Source: Larix sibirica (taxonomy: Eukaryota > Streptophyta > Pinopsida > Pinales > Pinaceae). Taken from it: a DNA stretch of 10,888 nt. Shown here piece after piece: positions 7,852-10,888 of this stretch. The DNA is taken from the NCBI GenBank assembly GCA_004151065.3, contig NWUY0303892470.1, positions 1 through 10,888 of the forward strand, read 5' to 3'. Positions within the stretch are counted from its first letter, which is position 1; every line of letters begins with the position of its first letter. Position numbers and translations under genes: made by a program. The notes under the pieces were generated by a model, which did not search any database, was not told the DNA's origin, and was given only the letters and a program-made list of their open reading frames with translations.

Positions 7852-8754
7852 TTGAGCCATGGATTTTCCTTAAGTGGCTGCAAGGAGATGAACGCCATAC
7901 AAATTCCACTACAAATCCTCAAATCAATTCTTAGAACTTTTGAAATCCTAAAATTATTAGTGGCAGAAGGAGTTACAATCACTTATTGCAAAGAAGATTT
8001 GCCAAAAATGAGTGGCCTTTTGCATGGCCCCATTAGGCGAAATTGGAAGTGGTTATAAGGGGAAGTGATCTTTGAGAATAGAAGTGGGAAGCTTTATCAG
8101 CTTATGCACAAGCACACCCATTTAGCACCATTCTTAAACAAGAGATGGCGAAGCTTAGATGTTGAATTTTGGTGATCTCTAGACTTAGCAGTATATGATC
8201 ATATGAAGTATCATTTAAAAGTTTGTGCATGGCTAGTGTTATACCAAGGCCTTCCTACCAAGTCTAGATTGGCCAGATGCAGTCTTACAGATGACAGGTA
8301 TCCACTGTGCTGAAGACCAGATGCACTTAAGCATATCTCTTGGGAGTGCTGGAAGATTATACATGTTAAATAGAGCTAACTCCTCCAGGGAGCATCCACT
8401 GATAAGGTGCCATTCTTGGTGACTGTGGATCCCTTGTGTTGAGTCAATCTGTGGTAGTTGGCCTTGTATCCAGTACATGGCTTGTATGCACTTTGGAGGA
8501 TTCGTTGTAAAGTCTGTTTTTAAGGCTATAGAAGGGTCCGTGGAGTCTTTAAGAAAGTGGCTTTAAATTATTTGGCTGCCCAAGTTAAGACTAAAGACTT
8601 AATCCAAAGAAAGGACACTAAGAATTATTCTGCCAGTGTTCAGTCGAACCTCACTCAATCTTTAGCTGCAGTGAGGTGGATGATTCCCCTCTTTCTGCAT
8701 CAGAATGTTTCTGTACATAAGAGTTATTTCTCCAAAAATAAGAGAGAGAAATAG
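7852..8754 (+). pseudogene. LINE-type polyprotein C-terminal fragment with zf-RVT-like motif, broken
   Basis: A single plus-strand frame reads across about 900 bp despite eight in-frame stops (8056, 8173, 8311, 8371, 8377, 8440, 8455, 8521). Wording includes YCKEDLPKMSGLLHGPIRRN, HLAPFLNKRWRSLDVEFW, and KVCAWLVLYQGLPTKSRLAR. Then comes YPLC-stop-RPDALKHISWEC, with Cys at 8308, His at 8332 and Cys at 8347. The hydrophobic W-LPT-RL lead-in, then P-x-C and H-x4-C, is the pattern of the zinc-binding region after reverse transcriptase in plant non-LTR retrotransposons. The first Cys of the CPxC pair is Tyr (TAT) here. No endonuclease or RT catalytic part is seen upstream, as expected for a 5'-truncated LINE. 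The true left end is unclear; 7852 is simply where open reading begins. A host gene derived from such an element is the alternative. Confidence 0.65.
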
Positions 8755-8923
8755 ACAGATTGTTAAAATTGTAACATTTTATTCAAAATTAACATCACCT
8801 TTATGGTAAATCCCATAGGTGTGAAAAAGAAGCTAATTTTAATGTGCTTATCTATGTAAATAGTATATTATCACTGAAATACATCATATGATAAATCAGT
8901 AATAGAGTCGAAGTGAACTGCAG

Positions 8924-8937
8924 TATATTAATGTTGA
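8924..8937. repeat. 14-bp direct repeat, left copy (SINE target duplication)
   Basis: TATATTAATGTTGA is repeated exactly at 9216-9229. The match extends three further bases with one mismatch (GTC against CTC). Length and position fit the target duplication made by LINE-assisted insertion. Confidence 0.85.
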
Positions 8938-9215
8938 GTCAGTCTGTTGGGCTGTGGTATAGCAGCAACTTGGAGCAGTTGTTGTGACAATGACCCAGGT
9001 TCAAATCCTAGCAGGCATGCCCCTCTCCTGCCTGGGGTTTGCCGGATGTGGCTATTGATTATATTGAATATTGTTGATGTAGCCTTCGGGCAGATTATTG
9101 TATGGCACTGGCAAAGTACCTGCAAACCCTATTCTTCACTTAAGTGTGTGAGGGTCGGTTTATTTCTGGATTTACCGTCGTAAAAATATGGGTTCCCATT
9201 TTTTTTAAATTAAAA
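8938..9215 (+). mobile_element. tRNA-derived SINE, first unit
   Basis: This unit of about 278 bp lies between two exact 14-bp direct repeats. Its 5' part carries an internal RNA polymerase III promoter: an A-box-like TAGCAGCAACTTGG at 8960-8973 and a near-perfect B box GGTTCAAATCC at 8998-9008, spaced as in a tRNA. The body is non-coding; open frames inside it on both strands are incidental. It ends in a T-run and an AT-rich tail before the right-hand repeat. SINEs encode no protein and depend on a partner LINE for retroposition. I cannot name the family. The exact 5' base is uncertain by about three bases because the duplication may extend slightly. Confidence 0.82.
8960..9008 (+). promoter_or_regulatory. 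Pol III A and B boxes of the first SINE
   Basis: The A-box-like TAGCAGCAACTTGG (8960-8973) fits the TRGYNNANNNGG pattern. GGTTCAAATCC (8998-9008) fits GGTTCRANNCC exactly. The start-to-start spacing is 38 bp, within the tRNA-like range. Confidence 0.75.
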
Positions 9216-9229
9216 TATATTAATGTTGA
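9216..9229. repeat. 14-bp direct repeat, right copy (SINE target duplication)
   Basis: This is the exact partner of 8924-8937, directly after the AT-rich tail of the SINE. Confidence 0.85.
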
Positions 9230-9253
9230 CTCTTAACAAACAATATAGGCCTT

Positions 9254-9476
9254 GGTAGTCCAAGGGGTTAGCTCAACTGGTTGTTGTCAATGTTGTTGCC
9301 AGTTGGGCATTTGGCTAGCTCCGTACCAACAGGTGCCTGATTCGATTCCCCCTTGGTTAGGCACACTAGTTTACACCGACAGGTTTACTATGGATGCCAT
9401 CCACAAATGTGGGGAACCATCCCTTGGGTTTCCCGTGAGGTTTTTCTTGGAAAAAAGATACAGGGCTTGTAAAAGC
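9254..9476 (+). mobile_element. tRNA-derived SINE-like unit, second family
   Basis: This is non-coding sequence with a tRNA-like head: an A-box-like TAGCTCAACTGG at 9269-9280, which is close to the usual plant tRNA D-arm word, and a B-box-like GATTCGATTCC at 9339-9349. CCAAGGGG (9260-9267) is the exact reverse complement of CCCCTTGG (9349-9356), which mimics a tRNA acceptor stem closing the head. The A-to-B distance of about 70 bp is longer than in a tRNA, so an insertion or an alternative A box (GGCTAGCTCC near 9313) is possible. The body contains GGGTTTCCCGTGAGG and a short A-rich run. I could not find a target duplication, so both ends are approximate. Confidence 0.6.
9269..9349 (+). promoter_or_regulatory. 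putative Pol III A and B boxes of the second SINE-like unit
   Basis: TAGCTCAACTGG (9269-9280) and GATTCGATTCC (9339-9349, one mismatch to GGTTCGANNCC) are in the right order. The spacing of about 70 bp is longer than usual, so activity is doubtful. Confidence 0.5.
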
Positions 9477-9560
9477 TACATATAAATCTCAAATGTTACA
9501 AAATCACAAACTTTTATCTCAACATAACTAATATAATTAAGATATCATCAACCTATCAAG

Positions 9561-9770
9561 ATATTACTAAGATTTTTTAAGCTCAGTAACAAAACAGAGG
9601 AAAATTTGAGAATATTTATATTAGAGGCTCACAATTACTGAGACTTGATAAACTAAATAACAAGGACATAAGTAAATATCAACGCATTCACCTGAACCAA
9701 TTTGGGTAAATATCAACAATGTTTACAGTTACTGAGACTTGAGGGCTTAAGTAACAAACAAAGATGGATA
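9561..9770. repeat. degenerate direct repeats, unit about 70-95 bp
   Basis: Three worn copies begin at about 9561 (ATATTACTAAGATTTT), 9632 (CAATTACTGAGACTTGA) and 9726 (CAGTTACTGAGACTTGA). Each is followed by a variant of AAGTAACAAA or AAATAACAAGG, and copies two and three share TATCA and CTGACC-like or TTGACCA words further on. GTAAATATCAAC also occurs twice (around 9670 and 9705). Period and identity vary, so this is an old repeat array or part of an unrecognised element. Confidence 0.6.
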
Positions 9771-9840
9771 TCAGCAGAATTATCTTGACCATGAAAGTTA
9801 AGGAAAAGCTTATTAACAATACAAGGTGAATATTTAATCG

Positions 9841-9914
9841 ATAAATATTTCTGAAATATACAACTTGATACTGTCTACTCCATAAATATTTCTGAAATAT
9901 ACAACTTGATACTG
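9841..9914. repeat. exact 33-bp direct repeat, offset 41 bp
   Basis: The 33-mer that begins ATAAATATTTCTGAAA and ends AACTTGATACTG occurs identically at 9841-9873 and 9882-9914, separated by TCTACTCC. No base differs, whereas older duplications in this window show 8-10% divergence. The copy is therefore probably recent, or could be an assembly artefact. Confidence 0.95.
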
Positions 9915-10834
9915 CTCAAGGTAAATGCTTAAAAATCTTTCAATTTGAAACATTGACCTGCCAAACATTATTGAGATTTTCTCAACAACACTATGTATCG
10001 AATGTATTCCTAAAATCCAGGGTTTTCAGCGATTATCTCAGAAGACAAGATTTTAAAAAGGAAAACACTAAGAGATATAGAAATGAAGTACCTTCTGCAT
10101 TATCAACCATAGTTTCTTCATTCTCCTGCATTTTTTATCTCTTTCTTCTTCTGGGTTTTCCACCATAGAAACCCTTGATTTTCGTTTTTCTGCAGAGCCA
10201 ATGATACCATCCCTAGGCTTAAGAGATCAACACATAGATGTCTGGATTGCATAGCATGGTACTTATGGACCTGCGCAATGGATTTCAACCTTCCCTTGAG
10301 CTTATACTGAGGAATCTTCATAAATAATGTTCAGGCTCACTGAATGTAACTCTGTTGTGAACAGCATGATTCCCAAAACTAAACTGCTGAAAACACCATC
10401 ATGCTACTTGATGACGTGATGGCACATACCCATGCCAGCTAGTACATCCCACCATATATCCATGCCTAGCCCTATAAATTTGTCACTGGGAGTGTTGTAC
10501 TTCGTGGAGATTTTTATATATATTATATATATGCTTGAAGAGGAAGAAGGAAAAAAACCTTGCAAAAGACACAGGGCAGATGTCATAATGCTTATAAAGT
10601 GTTAATTCTAGATTTAAAAGATTGTTGAAACAGAGATAGGATTTTGGACACCTCCTTTTCTCCATCAATCTTAATGCAAATAGTTTATGCTTTTAAGTTT
10701 TATCTAGTGTTACCTGCTACACCAATCATTGGACAGATTTTCTTAAAAATTCGTGGACAAGTATATCTCCAACATCAAGCGAATTGCAAGACTCGCATCC
10801 TTTTTCATAATCTGTAGGTTGACAATGGAAGAAG
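9915..10834. other. AT-rich stretch, no gene recognised
   Basis: Open frames here (for example 9953-10168 plus, 10118-10321 minus, 10483-10668 minus) are 60-71 codons and unrecognised. A pyrimidine-rich run ending in CTGCAG near 10180-10195 resembles a splice acceptor on the plus strand, but no exon can be supported. There are no repeats beyond a short AT microsatellite. Confidence 0.45.
10515..10532. repeat. short TA microsatellite
   Basis: An 18-bp tract of alternating T and A, with one extra T, is followed by a purine-rich GAAGAGGAAGAAGG stretch. It is simple-sequence DNA with no other signal. Confidence 0.8.
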
Positions 10835-10848
10835 TGTTAGTTTTGTAC

Positions 10849-10888
10849 CTAGGGAAGTGTTCCCCTAGTGACTTTTGCCTAAGTCACT
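10849..10888. repeat. two hairpins at the right edge
   Basis: CTAGGG (10849-10854) pairs with CCCTAG (10863-10868). Overlapping it, AGTGACTT (10867-10874) pairs exactly with AAGTCACT (10881-10888), which runs to the last base of the window. A TGTTAG word at 10835-10840 just upstream is the kind of start seen in many plant LTRs, so this may be the beginning of another element cut off by the window. That reading is only a guess. Confidence 0.5.

Noticed and set aside
8928-9183. Open frames on both strands at 8928-9125 and 8947-9183
   Set aside because: They lie inside the non-coding SINE unit between its target duplications.
10201-10209. Minus-strand TGGTATCAT, resembling an initiator-Met primer-binding site
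   Set aside because: Only eight bases match the primer-site consensus. The sequence next to it has no CA-ended LTR, and no LTR pair is visible, so chance is likely.
1-10888. CRISPR array, bacterial operon, phage or toxin system
   Set aside because: There are no regularly spaced repeats with unique spacers, no ribosome-binding sites, and no compact genes. The content is plant retroelement debris.

Overview
This window looks like repeat-rich nuclear DNA from a seed plant. It has no recognisable intact host gene, rRNA or tRNA. Every piece of protein homology I can read belongs to decayed retroelements. The plant assignment rests on three things: a Ty3/gypsy chromovirus-type element whose Gag, protease and chromodomain wording matches plant elements, a primer site for initiator-Met tRNA, and tRNA-derived SINE-like units. 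The low gene density and old, degraded insertions would suit a large plant genome such as a conifer, but the species cannot be read from the sequence.

Layout. Positions 1-1347 are AT-rich and non-coding, with a strong hairpin at 90-116 and a cluster of GAACCT palindromes near 967-1049. Positions 1348-1752 are a tandem duplication of a unit of about 201 bp. Positions 2071-6131 hold a complete-ended LTR retrotransposon on the minus strand. It has a perfect 5-bp target duplication (TTTTG), two LTRs of 461 and 473 bp, a primer-binding site, a polypurine tract, a broken gag, a broken protease, the first residues of reverse transcriptase, and then a jump to the integrase C-terminal tail and chromodomain. 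Nearly all of reverse transcriptase, RNase H and the integrase core are deleted, so the copy is non-autonomous as well as riddled with stops and frameshifts.

Right of that element, 6137-7851 shows nothing I can name. Positions 7852-8754 read in a single plus-strand frame, interrupted by eight stops, as the C-terminal end of a non-LTR (LINE) polyprotein with a zf-RVT-like zinc-binding motif. Positions 8938-9215 are a SINE-like unit with A and B boxes between 14-bp exact direct repeats. A second tRNA-like unit of a different family follows at about 9254-9476. Positions 9561-9914 contain degenerate and exact short direct repeats. The rest is AT-rich, ending in two hairpins at the right edge.

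No working pathway is present. The region is best read as layered retroelement insertions of different ages: about 10% divergence between the two LTRs, and about 8% between the two 201-bp repeats, both counted by eye. I found no evidence for a novel active system. The observations most worth checking are the chromovirus deletion derivative, the LINE fossil and the two adjacent SINE-like units.
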